From contig OX638379.1 of NCBI GenBank assembly GCA_951813605.1, positions 816,471 to 880,470 of the forward strand: a stretch of 64,000 nucleotides of DNA, in the 5' to 3' direction. This document shows, piece after piece, positions 1 to 8,566 of the stretch. Every line of letters begins with the position of its first letter. The first letter of the stretch is position 1. The notes beneath the pieces were generated by a model that was not told the DNA's origin, searched no databases, and worked only from the letters and a program-made list of their open reading frames with translations. The stretch comes from an uncultured Bryobacterales bacterium (lineage in GTDB: Bacteria > Acidobacteriota > Terriglobia > Bryobacterales > UBA6623). A program made the translations under genes and the position numbers.

Positions 1-1252
1 CCATCGGGGCGTCGTTCAAGCTGGCCATCCCGAATCCGGCTGGAGCGCCCTTGTACAGGCTGCCCTCCATCTCGATCAGTTCCACGACCAACCGATCGAA
101 GGAATAGCCGTCCGAAAAGGCCTGATGGAGATACCAGCGAAAGGGGCCGGTGTTGTTCAGGTCCGGCTTGAGGATGCCGGGATTCTCTGCTAGGATGTCC
201 TGCCAAATTGGCACCCAGGCATCGGCCCAGTCCGGGCCGTTGAGAAAGCGGTCGATTGCAGCGGTGCGTCGCTTGTCCGGGGATTGGTCCAGGTACCAGT
301 CGACTTGCTCGGTCGTGGGCACCACGCCGGCCGTGTCTAACGCCAGCCGCCGCAGAAACTCGAGATCCCCGATCAAGGGGTTCGGAGCAATCGATGCCTT
401 GTCCAGCTTCGCGTTGACGAAGCGGTCGATGTCATTGTGAATCAAGCTAGGATCACCGCCGGCGGGCGCCTCCAGCCTCGGGCGCGAAGCCATCCAGTCA
501 CGAACTTTGCGATGCCGTAGGCGCCATGCCGCCTCAACATCGTCATCGGAGGTCCGGCGTCGCTCAATGTCCTCGCGATGGTGCCTCCGCTTGGAGGATT
601 CCGCGTACTGTTGCCAGTCGGCATCGGTCAACAGCGGTGCATCGGCGCCTCCGATCACTCGATCCATCTCGCCTGGACGCGCCATGCTGACTGACAGCTC
701 CCCTGGGAACGGAGCCAAGCCCTTTCCTCCGATGACGGCCACTAGCCGGAAATGATGCTCTCCCGACTCCAGCGAGACCGATCGGACGGCGTCCTGGTGA
801 GCCGGCGGAGCGGCACGGATTGATCCGTCCCCGTTCGATTCTTCCGGCAGCTCATCATGCGATGCCGTATTGGGCTGTTGAGCGCTTGTACTTAGCAAGA
901 GCTTGCCGTCAACTAGGAACGCGGCCAATCCCTTCGATCGCAGGCGGAATTGATAATCGCCCTGTTCTAGGGTTCGGGCCATCGTCGCTTCGAGTGAGAA
1001 CGGCGTGGAGCGATCTAGCGGAAGGGCGTTCGGGCTGAACCGCCCCGGGATTCGTACAAAAGCGAATGCAGGCTCGGCATACTCCGAAGTCGGCACGCCC
1101 TGCGGGTTCAGCCATGCTTCTTCCAGCTGGTTCTCGAAGATACGCACTCGCACGGCCTGATCCTCTGTGTTTATGGACCCTGCAATGCCAGCTGCCATGA
1201 TCGCGACCGTGATCAGCCGCACAATGCGCTGCATCCTTCTCTCGGTACTCAT
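1..1252 (-). CDS. DUF1549 (PSD1-type) protein, 3' end outside window
   Basis: This gene runs off the left edge, so only the first 417 residues are visible. I read the frame through with no stop. The ATG at 1252 has GGAGG 13 nt upstream; a second in-frame ATG lies at 1234. A short hydrophobic leader follows (roughly residues 8-27). Residues about 40-150 look like a PA14-type beta domain (GDYQFRLRSKG, FLVDGKLLLS). From about residue 245 there is a DUF1549/PSCyt2 segment: IDRFVNAKLD, FLRRLALDTAGVVPT, then WYLHQAFSDGYSFDRLVVEL. A DUF1553 half would be expected beyond the edge. I see no CxxCH in the visible part, unlike the two complete PSD1 proteins in this window, which carry an N-terminal heme motif. 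The biochemical function of the family is unknown. The gene is divergent from the sulfatase at 2095, with a transposase relic between them. Confidence 0.75.
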   Translation of the reverse strand, partial: MSTERRMQRIVRLITVAIMAAGIAGSINTEDQAVRVRIFENQLEEAWLNPQGVPTSEYAEPAFAFVRIPGRFSPNALPLDRSTPFSLEATMARTLEQGDYQFRLRSKGLAAFLVDGKLLLSTSAQQPNTASHDELPEESNGDGSIRAAPPAHQDAVRSVSLESGEHHFRLVAVIGGKGLAPFPGELSVSMARPGEMDRVIGGADAPLLTDADWQQYAESSKRRHHREDIERRRTSDDDVEAAWRLRHRKVRDWMASRPRLEAPAGGDPSLIHNDIDRFVNAKLDKASIAPNPLIGDLEFLRRLALDTAGVVPTTEQVDWYLDQSPDKRRTAAIDRFLNGPDWADAWVPIWQDILAENPGILKPDLNNTGPFRWYLHQAFSDGYSFDRLVVELIEMEGSLYKGAPAGFGMASLNDAPM

Positions 1253-1445
1253 TCCGCTCTGCGTCCTCCGCTCATCGCCGTTGGTCGACTACAAGTGTAT
1301 TGCATTTCGTCGAATTATGGCCCTCTGTTTCGGCACTTTCTGCCAGCGGTCAGAGCGAAAATGCTGCGTGTTTGATTGTTTGTTGTTGGCTCAGTTCGCG
1401 AAACGTATGCATGGCGCGGCCGCGCGGACGCGTGGGGTCAATCCG

Positions 1446-2008
1446 GGATGCGGCTTCACGCAGACCGCGCTCGATCACGAGGGCCGTCCCGTGCGCGCCG
1501 ACCGCCAGGTCGTGCTGGGCGATGGCGCCGCCTGGATTTGGGGACTTGTGCAAATGCACTTCCCCGACGCCATCGAGATCGTCGACATCTACCACTCCCG
1601 CGAGCACCTCTGGGACCTGGGCCGGCACCTGTTCCCCCGGACCGCCAGCAGCGCCGCCGCTGGGTGCGGCGGCGCAAGAAGCAACTCGACGAAGGGCGCA
1701 TCGAGCACTTGGTCCAGTCCTTGCGCCGCACCCCAGCCGACACGCCCGAGGTGGCCGATCAGCTGCGCCTCGGCGCCGCCTATTTCGAAACCCATGCCGA
1801 ACGCATGCGCTATGCCCAGTTCCGCCGCCAAGGACTGTTCGTCGGCTCCGGCGTAATCGAAGCCGGATGCCGCTGTGTGATCGCCGGTCGCCTCAAGCTC
1901 TCGGGGATGTTCTGGACCGTCCCGGGTGCGAATTCGATCATCGCCCTGCGCTGTGCCCAGCTCTCCAACCGCTTTGACGACTACTGGGAGGACCGTGCCG
2001 CAGCCTAG
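1446..2008 (+). pseudogene. ISKra4-family transposase remnant
   Basis: Two frames must be joined to recover transposase homology. The first (to about 1660) has a GCGFTQT...EGRPVR block, then VVLGDGAAWIW and EIVDIYHSREHLWDLGRHLFP. The second (about 1660-2008) has RRRWVRRRKKQLDEGRIEHL, LFVGSGVIEAGC, RLKLSGMFWTVPGAN and ending NRFDDYWED. These are typical blocks of the C-terminal half of ISKra4 transposases. Three lesions are visible: the N-terminal half is missing, an internal deletion near 1495-1510 joins GRPVR directly to the VVLGDG block (about 30 residues normally lie between), and a frameshift sits near 1660. I see no terminal inverted repeats. It is a dead relic between two divergent genes. 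Confidence 0.82.
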
Positions 2009-2094
2009 GATTCACAGATTTGTCGCGCACCCCGTTCCGCTCTCGTAGCCGTCGGCTCGGACGGACCGGCGGCACCGCTCGTCGCCAGCGCTCG

Positions 2095-3489
2095 ATGCAG
2101 GCCCTCGATCCGCGTTGCTATGATCGGCTTGCCGTTGGATCCTGGACCGTGCCAGATCGAACTCCGAACATTCTTTTCCTGCACGTCGATCAGATGCATG
2201 CGGATGCTGTTTCTGCGTATGGCTCGGAATACTGCACCACGCCGGCGATTGACCGCTTGGCAGCGGAGGGCGTCTCGTTCCGCCGCGCCTATGCAGCTCA
2301 GCCAGTCTGCTGCCCTGCGCGGGCAAGCTGGTTCACAGGACGAACGCCCCTGGAACATGGGGTCCTGACCAACGCTGTTCCGATTAATCCCGAATTGCCC
2401 GATCTAGGCCAATGGTTGCGTGAGCACGGCGACTACGAAACCGTCTACGCCGGCAAATGGCACATTCCTGGACGAAACGTAGCCGACAGCTTCGACTACC
2501 TGCACCCCGGCACCGGCATGGGAGAGATCGGCGACGGCGATGTGGGACGTGCCGCTGCGGCCTTCCTGCGCCACAGGACGTCCCAGCGACCGTTCTTCCT
2601 GTCGGTCGGCTTTCTGAACCCGCACGACTGCTGCTACACCTGCGGCGCGAGTGGCGGCGTGGGAAAGTTTGACTACGCGCCCGCGATCGAACGCGAGCTG
2701 CCGCCGCTGCCCGACAACTTCGATCCGGAGCTGCCCTGGCTTTCGGGCGAGCAGCGGAGCCGCGTGGGGCACTGGAGTGAACGGGACTGGCGCTATTACA
2801 TCTATTCCTGCTACCGCCAGACTGAAATGGCAGACGCCCATGTCGGCTTGGTCTACGACGCGCTGCGCCGTTCGCGCTTTACCGAGGACACGCTCGTGAT
2901 ATTCGCAGCGGACCATGGCGAGGGCATGGGTCATCACGGGCGCATCCTCAAGAATTTCCTGGAGGAGGAGTCTTGGCGCGTCCCGACGATCCTGGTCCCG
3001 CCAGGTGGCGGCCGGGAACACGACGAAGACAACCGGCTCGTTTCCAGCCTCGATATCCCGGCTACGATTTGCGACTACGCCGGTGTTCCGCCGCTCCCCG
3101 ACGCCGACGTGGGTTGCAGCTTGCGCTCGCTTGTCGACGGCGAGACGTCGCCATGGCGAACCCACGTGTTTGGTGAAACCGAGCATTCTGCAGCGGTTCA
3201 AGACGGCCGCTGGAAGGCAATTTTCTATCCCGGCTCTCCCACGCGGATGTTCGATCTAGTGGACGATCCCCTCGAGACTCGCAATCTCGCGGCAGCACCC
3301 GCGCGCAAGACCGAGCTCAGCCGGTTGGCGGACAGCCTGCGCGGCTACGTCCGCGACCGAGCGGTCTACCACAGACTCGGCGAGGACGCGCCTGGCGTAG
3401 ACCGCAGCGGCGAGGCCCGCAAGGAGCGGTTGCGGAAGGCCCGGATCTGGTACGAGAGGATTGCGGAAGGGTCGGGGTTGGCAGTATGA
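2095..3489 (+). CDS. Sulfatase (formylglycine type), no obvious leader
   Basis: This is an arylsulfatase/alkaline-phosphatase-fold hydrolase of about 464 residues, which would remove sulfate esters from an unknown substrate. With the ATG at 2095, NILFLHVDQMH supplies the N-terminal metal-ligand strand and C72-C-P-A-R76 is the CxPxR motif whose first Cys is converted to formylglycine. AGKWHIPG and AADHGEGMGHHG are further family blocks. The frame is open back to a TTG at 2020, and a GTG also exists at about 2149. No signal peptide is visible from any start, unlike the other sulfatases here. The transposase relic ends only 86 nt upstream, so an original leader may have been lost. The stop overlaps the next start (ATGA), implying translational coupling with the Tat-leader protein at 3486. 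Confidence 0.88.
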   Translation: MQALDPRCYDRLAVGSWTVPDRTPNILFLHVDQMHADAVSAYGSEYCTTPAIDRLAAEGVSFRRAYAAQPVCCPARASWFTGRTPLEHGVLTNAVPINPELPDLGQWLREHGDYETVYAGKWHIPGRNVADSFDYLHPGTGMGEIGDGDVGRAAAAFLRHRTSQRPFFLSVGFLNPHDCCYTCGASGGVGKFDYAPAIERELPPLPDNFDPELPWLSGEQRSRVGHWSERDWRYYIYSCYRQTEMADAHVGLVYDALRRSRFTEDTLVIFAADHGEGMGHHGRILKNFLEEESWRVPTILVPPGGGREHDEDNRLVSSLDIPATICDYAGVPPLPDADVGCSLRSLVDGETSPWRTHVFGETEHSAAVQDGRWKAIFYPGSPTRMFDLVDDPLETRNLAAAPARKTELSRLADSLRGYVRDRAVYHRLGEDAPGVDRSGEARKERLRKARIWYERIAEGSGLAV

Positions 3490-4277
3490 TCGGGCCGACG
3501 AGGCGAGACGCGCTGGGCCTGGCTGGAGCAGTCGCCGGATTCGCGACCGCGGGCCGGCTGCCCATGCTGGGCGCTGGCGAGGACGTGCCGGTCGGGCTAT
3601 CGCCCATCCAGGGTTACTTGCGACAACATGCACCGGCCAGCCAAGTCTCCCGGGGCTCCTCGCAAGAGTACGTGATCTTGCGCTGGCGAACGACAGATCC
3701 GGGCAGCGGCGAAACCACGAATCAAGAGATTGGTCGGCTGGAACTGCGGCTGCAGCGCCTAGTGGATCAGGTAGTTGTGAACGTAATCCAGACCACGCGC
3801 TACTCCCAGCCTCGAAACCGCGTCGAAGCCGAAGTCGTTTGCAGCCCCGACCCGCTTCTGTCGCTTAGGACGTGGAAACTCGACAGCATGCTGGGCGGGC
3901 GCGACGACTGCCGCTACGCAATATCGGGCCGACGCGACGGAGACGTGGTCCGCATCGAGGATGGCATGGCCGAGCGGGTCTTCAATGTCGCGGGACCCTT
4001 GGTTTCGCAATGGACGTTAGCGCTCGCAACTGCTGCAGATCCACCCCCGCGGGGTCGTTTCGGTCTGCTCGAGGATCTCCTCTTGTACAAGCCAGGCCAA
4101 CGCTTGGTCGCGGAATCAACCGTCAACGTGCCATTCCGGGACAAATCGCATCAGCTCAGCTGTTGTTCCCAGCACGGCCCGGGCGTACTGCCAATCCACT
4201 ACTTCGCGGATGGGCTGGGGCGCACGCAACTTGTCACGCAAGGAGCCTTGGCATGGGCCTTGGCTGAATCGCCGTAG
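3486..4277 (+). CDS. Tat-leader protein of unknown function
   Basis: This 263-residue protein begins with a twin-arginine leader (TRRDALGLAGAVAGF, residues 5-19), so it is probably exported folded. I do not recognise the mature part. It is predicted beta-rich, with alternating charged and hydrophobic strands, and has a C-terminal block CCSQHGPGVLPIHYFADGLGRTQLV with two adjacent Cys. Its ATG overlaps the sulfatase stop by 4 nt (ATGA), so it is made together with that enzyme and is likely a periplasmic partner or a substrate-binding companion; that role is inference. It converges with the alpha/beta hydrolase gene, whose stop is only 17 nt away. Confidence 0.7.
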   Translation: MIGPTRRDALGLAGAVAGFATAGRLPMLGAGEDVPVGLSPIQGYLRQHAPASQVSRGSSQEYVILRWRTTDPGSGETTNQEIGRLELRLQRLVDQVVVNVIQTTRYSQPRNRVEAEVVCSPDPLLSLRTWKLDSMLGGRDDCRYAISGRRDGDVVRIEDGMAERVFNVAGPLVSQWTLALATAADPPPRGRFGLLEDLLLYKPGQRLVAESTVNVPFRDKSHQLSCCSQHGPGVLPIHYFADGLGRTQLVTQGALAWALAESP

Positions 4278-4294
4278 GATCCCGGGAAGCAGTC

Positions 4295-5200
4295 TCAGAG
4301 CGAGGAGAGGAAACCCCGCAGAGCTGCGAGCAGTGCTGCTTTTTCCTCCCTGCGGACGTTGTGTCCGGCATCGTCGATATGCACGATCCTGCCGTTCCTC
4401 AACGCGGCTGCGACCTCTTCGTTCTTCTTCCGCTTGTCTTCGTCGGCGTCCGCCTTGAGAATCAGCGTCGGAACCCCGATCTTCGCGAACAGCTCGGTCA
4501 TCGGCGGCCGTTCCCCGAACGTGCGGTACCGATAGGCATTGCTTGGATGGTGCAGCCGCTTCGAGGGCGCCCAGATGCGGCACTCCTCAAGTCCCCACTT
4601 GGGTGACGATTCGACGCACCCCTTGACGAGGTCGTCGTAACTCGTCTGGTTGCGTGCCAGGATGCGTGCGTGCACTTGCTCCACGTTCATCGCGGCGCGA
4701 CCCGCGGTCGCGGCGCGCCCTGTGCGAGGCAGCAACCCGGGGTCCTCAAGCACAATCGCCCGCGCCATGTCGGGGTACTTCGCCCCGAACCAAGCCGCGG
4801 ACGAGGCGCCCATTGAATGGCCCATCACGATCGGCTTGTCGAGCCCTAGCTCGCGGATCAACGCGGCTACGTCTTCGGCTTGCGCATCGGCTGGGTCCGA
4901 TGCCGCGGCGGGGTCGGACAAGCCGTGGCCGCGTGCGTCCGGCAGGATCACGTCGTAGTCGGAGGTCAACTCCCTGGCAAGGCTGGTCCAGCACAATCCG
5001 TCGTCCGATGATCCATGCAACATGACCAGCGCGGGCTTCTCGCCGCCCGTTCTCCAGTAGTGGATCCGAATTCCGTTGGCCATTACGAAACTGTCCGTCC
5101 AGCCCGACGGAGGCTCGGGCGGCTGTGCCCCATGCAAGGCCGTGCTGGCAGCCATAGCCACCAGCAACAGGAACATCGTTCGTCTCGGTGTATTCCGCAT
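4295..5200 (-). CDS. Secreted alpha/beta hydrolase
   Basis: This is a 301-residue alpha/beta-hydrolase-fold enzyme with a Sec leader (residues 1-25, cleavage near HGA-QP). LHGSSDDG forms the oxyanion region, GHSMGAS carries the nucleophile Ser129, the acid is Asp251 or Asp253 (ILKADADED), and His280 lies in DDAGHN. The length matches single-domain esterases and epoxide- or haloalkane-hydrolase-like members; substrate cannot be told from sequence. It sits alone on the minus strand. The 3' end is convergent with the Tat-leader gene, and about 270 nt upstream lies the 3' end of the broken photolyase. Confidence 0.85.
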   Translation of the reverse strand: MRNTPRRTMFLLLVAMAASTALHGAQPPEPPSGWTDSFVMANGIRIHYWRTGGEKPALVMLHGSSDDGLCWTSLARELTSDYDVILPDARGHGLSDPAAASDPADAQAEDVAALIRELGLDKPIVMGHSMGASSAAWFGAKYPDMARAIVLEDPGLLPRTGRAATAGRAAMNVEQVHARILARNQTSYDDLVKGCVESSPKWGLEECRIWAPSKRLHHPSNAYRYRTFGERPPMTELFAKIGVPTLILKADADEDKRKKNEEVAAALRNGRIVHIDDAGHNVRREEKAALLAALRGFLSSL

Positions 5201-5469
5201 GGGGGTTTGCCTCGCTAGTTTGGCAGTCTAGCACTCGCTGGCAACGGTCTGGAACCCGTTGTCTTTCCGGATGATGCTCAATCCGGGACACCGTACCGGT
5301 GGACTGGCTCCTTTCCACGATTCCTGCGGAACCCGCAATTGCGCCGACGCCAACATCCCCAAACCCAATTCGCTCTTTCCGCTGGCTATCGAGTTCGGCG
5401 ACCTCGCCCTGAGCGACGCTGTGTCCAGCCCGACGGGGTGCGGGAACGTTGGCGAGCGACTGGCTGGGG

Positions 5470-6374
5470 TCATGGGCGGTCCGCGCCTGTGACTGCTCGA
5501 ACATGGGTTCGGTACGCTTCCAATGCCCGGGCCCGGGCCGCGGCGTGGTCCACCATCGGGCGAGGGTAGTCCACGCCGAGCTGGATCGCTGCATCCGCCA
5601 ATGCTGACACGGGCGCTTGCCACGGAGCATGGATCCCGCTACTCCGCAGCCGCCGCAGCTCCGGCAGCCACGCGCGCAGGTAGCGTCCGGCGGGATCGAA
5701 GCGCCTTGACTGCGCGATTGGATTGAAGATCCGGAAGTACGGGGCGGCATCAGTCCCAGAGCCAGCGACCCATTGCCAGTTTGCACTGTTGTTGGCCCAA
5801 TCCGCGTCGACAAGGGTGTCCCAGAACCAGTCGGCGCCCAGCCGCCAATCAATCAGCAAGTGCTTCGTCAGGAACGAGGAGACGATCATCCGGACCCGTT
5901 TGTGCATCCAGCCCGTGGTCCAGAGCTCCCGCATTCCCGCATCGACAATGGGATAGCCCGTCCTGCCTCGCTGCCAGCGGCGTAGGTCGTCCGGAGCGTC
6001 GCGCCAAGGCATCGAATCGAACTCCGGCCGGAGACTGACTATCCCCACGCCGGGGTTGTCATGCAGGAGATGGTGACTGAATTCCCGCCACCCGATCTGG
6101 CGCAGGAAGGCGGCCTGGCCCGGGCCGGGCTCAGCTGCGTTGAGCGCGGCGACGATCTGGCGCGGGCCGATCTCGCCGAAGTGCAGATGCGGCGAGAGCA
6201 TGCTCGTGCCGTCCGTTCCGGGCCTGTCTCGATGCTGGCCGTAGCGCTCGATCCCCCCTCGCAGGAACCGGTCGAGCCTCGGAGCTCAATCGCCATCGGA
6301 ACTTCGTTGCTGAGCGCGCTCACGCTTTCCGAGAAAACGAAGTGCGCGGTGACGGCGAATCCACCAATCGACAT
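5470..6374 (-). pseudogene. Deoxyribodipyrimidine photolyase, internally deleted
   Basis: The C-terminal FAD-binding half of a class I photolyase/cryptochrome is intact in one frame: LSPHLHFGEIGPRQI, GWREFSHHLLHDNP, GRTGYPIVDAGMRELW, WMHKRVRMIVSSFLTKHL, and DADWANNSANWQWVAGSGTD. Homology continues upstream of the first Met in that frame (RLDRFLRGGIERYGQHRDRPG) and then meets a TGA at about 6286-6288. Further upstream, at about 6310-6374, a different frame shows WWIRRHRALR. This resembles the start of the N-terminal antenna domain (WFRRDLRL), but most of that domain, about 180 residues, is absent. So the gene has an N-terminal deletion plus a frameshift or stop. The C-terminal fragment could be translated from 6201 but would lack the alpha/beta domain. 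The original role was light-driven repair of UV dimers. Confidence 0.8.
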
Positions 6375-6440
6375 TCGGACTAGCCGCTAACGATAGAGGG
6401 AATTTATTCGGGGCTTCAGGAGGAAGGGGATTTGGCAGGG

Positions 6441-8051
6441 CTAGCCTTTGAGACGAGCGCTGAGCATCTGCAGGATCTCGCGCGTTTCCGCAATCTGGCT
6501 TCGAAGCCTTTCGGCATGACGCCATGCCTCGCTGTCGAGCCGATTCCCTGGGTTCTTGATCTCCTGCTCCAGGTCAGCTAGATCCCGTTCACAACGCTCG
6601 AGATTGCGCTCGAGGGTCTTCGGGTTGTGGAACCCTCCGCCATTGACGGTGACGTAAACGGGCGTCGAGTGGGCGACAAAGCCGGGCCCGGCCGAGGCGC
6701 GCGCAGCGATCCAAAGCCCGTGGTCGACGTTCAGATCGAGTTCGACAGACAGCTGTTCGGCTCTGCTACCCGTAGCGCGCTTGAGGACCTCGCCATGACC
6801 GACGATCTCCAAGTCAGTCAACCCGATTCGAGATTCGTCGCCATAGGCGCTCGCCACAACCCTTGCAGTCGAACCCTTTGCAACGTCTACCGAGTCACCG
6901 GGCAACTCGCCGTTCACTGTGAGCTCGAGGATTGGTCCGGTCGTCGCGTAGGTGCGTCCGGCCTTGACCGCCGCGAGCCAGTTGTCAAACGAGAAGTCTT
7001 CCCCGACGTATGTATAGAAGCGCGCATCGCCGATCTGGCTGAAACGGTTCGGGTCCCCGCGCGCTCCGCGGCCACACCAACGAAAGTCCGAGCCGGCCAG
7101 CGCGGTCAAGCGGAAGCCGAGGTCAAGGAAGCGGTAGTAGTGCTCGGTGTGAATCGGGCCGTCGGGAACGCAGAACTGGGCTAGTTCCAAGAAATTGAGC
7201 TTTCCGGCAAGGACGGTCACCGTCATTCCCCGGTAGCCATGGAACGACACGCCTTGATGAGCGAAGCCGCTGATCCCGCCTAATTCGCGCACGCGGTCGA
7301 ACACGCGCCCATAGGAATAGTAATCGTCTCGAAACCGCACGAAGTCATCTGCTCCGAGCGAAATGGTATGCCCGAACTCCGGGGTGCGCGGCTCCTCCTG
7401 GCCCGAGGAAAGGATCGTGTGACCCTCGCGGTAGCGGCCTGTCTCGCCCCAACCGTATTGCGAAAAGACGAAATGCCAGAAGTCACCCATCTGCAAGAGG
7501 TTTCCGACGTGGATATCCTCAGCCGCAATCCAACGCAGGATCGACGGGTCTTCGCGAGGCGAACGGCGGATGTGTATGTGATCATCCGAGGAATACCAGC
7601 CGCGCTCTGGCATGTTCACCCAGCGCTCCAAGTCAAAATTTCGCTTCGTGCGTTTGCCGGCCTTCAATGTGATCTCGTGACTTTGAGATACGTATTCGTA
7701 TCCTTTTGAAAGTTCGACTCGGTAGTTGCCAGCCGGCAGTCGGGCCTCGAAGGAACCGTCGACGTAAAAAGAGCCGTCTGGCTGGAGGACGTATCCATCA
7801 GCCTGATCCGAGCGACCCCACATGACGGCGATCGCTTGCGGGGGCGGAGCGAACGACGATTCGATATCCTTCGAAGCGCCTAGCGTATCCGGCGGATTGC
7901 CCTCCGCGTCGGTAAGGCGCACGCGTACGGGAGTCGGCCCTCCGGTTCCGGAATCGCGTATGGTCACCGACAGCGAAGCTTGTCGGCTCACTTGGGCCGT
8001 GATGATCAGCGCCACCAAAAAGAGAGACAATGCCAATGCTCGCGATTTCAC
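6441..8051 (-). CDS. CehA/McbA-family PHP-type metallohydrolase, secreted
   Basis: This 536-residue protein has a Sec leader (residues 1-25). Residues about 27-145 form a beta-rich region with a carboxypeptidase-regulatory-like pattern (LPAGNYRVEL). The PHP-like catalytic domain starts near GWYSSDDHIHIRRS, which gives the first metal His residues. It continues through HVGNLLQMGDFWH, GGISGFAHQG and ALAGSDFRWCGRG to a region typical of CehA/McbA proteins (AAVKAGRTYATTGP). The C-terminal 60 residues are an alpha-helical, charged coiled-coil-like tail (NLERCERDLADLEQEI). CehA/McbA members hydrolyse carbamate or phosphoester bonds; the substrate here is unknown. The gene is divergent from the PSD1 gene at 8567. 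Confidence 0.82.
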   Translation of the reverse strand: MKSRALALSLFLVALIITAQVSRQASLSVTIRDSGTGGPTPVRVRLTDAEGNPPDTLGASKDIESSFAPPPQAIAVMWGRSDQADGYVLQPDGSFYVDGSFEARLPAGNYRVELSKGYEYVSQSHEITLKAGKRTKRNFDLERWVNMPERGWYSSDDHIHIRRSPREDPSILRWIAAEDIHVGNLLQMGDFWHFVFSQYGWGETGRYREGHTILSSGQEEPRTPEFGHTISLGADDFVRFRDDYYSYGRVFDRVRELGGISGFAHQGVSFHGYRGMTVTVLAGKLNFLELAQFCVPDGPIHTEHYYRFLDLGFRLTALAGSDFRWCGRGARGDPNRFSQIGDARFYTYVGEDFSFDNWLAAVKAGRTYATTGPILELTVNGELPGDSVDVAKGSTARVVASAYGDESRIGLTDLEIVGHGEVLKRATGSRAEQLSVELDLNVDHGLWIAARASAGPGFVAHSTPVYVTVNGGGFHNPKTLERNLERCERDLADLEQEIKNPGNRLDSEAWRHAERLRSQIAETREILQMLSARLKG

Positions 8052-8566
8052 GGGTCCACCTGCTGCTACACAGTATGCCTACGATCGCTTCCCACGGCGA
8101 CGATCTTGCAAGACTAACCGGCGGCGGCTGCCTTTGACGGGCAAGAAGCGAGTGATTCCGTTGGCTCGCTTTCGCTCCGCTAACGGTGTCCGATTGGCTG
8201 GGGTCCGTAATCACTGGCAGAAACATTGACGCATCGCTCGCTGGCGGGACATTCGGGTGGCGTTGGAGGAGCCGTAGGCTTGGGTCGGGAGAGCATTGAT
8301 TGCGCCTTTTTGAACAACCCGGGCACGATTGCAATTGCCATTTCGCATGTCGGCTGACCCGGTTGGCCAGCACCTCGCCTGAGATGGAATCCTGCGAACG
8401 CTAGACGGTACAATCAACCGGGCGGATGAGCCTCGCTCGATGCAGCTCAGACTCGATCACTCGTTCTAGAGGCAAGGGCGATTGCAGAGAAGTAGTGCGC
8501 AATTCTAGGGGACTTGGCGCGTTCGCAGCCCAGCAAGGCGTCAGAGGGTCGCCGTTTTACAAGGGA
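8052..8566. other. Divergent intergenic region
   Basis: This holds the promoters for the CehA/McbA gene (minus) and the PSD1-DUF1501 operon (plus). One imperfect hairpin is visible at 8158-8186: 8-nt arms CCGTTGGC and GCTAACGG with one G-T pair, and a 13-nt loop. The frame of the PSD1 gene is open from an ATG at 8426, but that extension is Arg/Ser-rich and has no leader, so I treat it as noncoding. I can support no other gene. Confidence 0.4.

Noticed and set aside
2404-3201. 265-codon minus-strand frame
   Set aside because: Antisense to the sulfatase; no recognisable family.
4746-5852. 368-codon minus-strand frame
   Set aside because: Crosses the alpha/beta hydrolase and photolyase relic in another frame; shadow.
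8158-8186. Imperfect 8-bp stem-loop in a divergent promoter
   Set aside because: Weak and without T-run or known operator pattern; noted only in the region entry.
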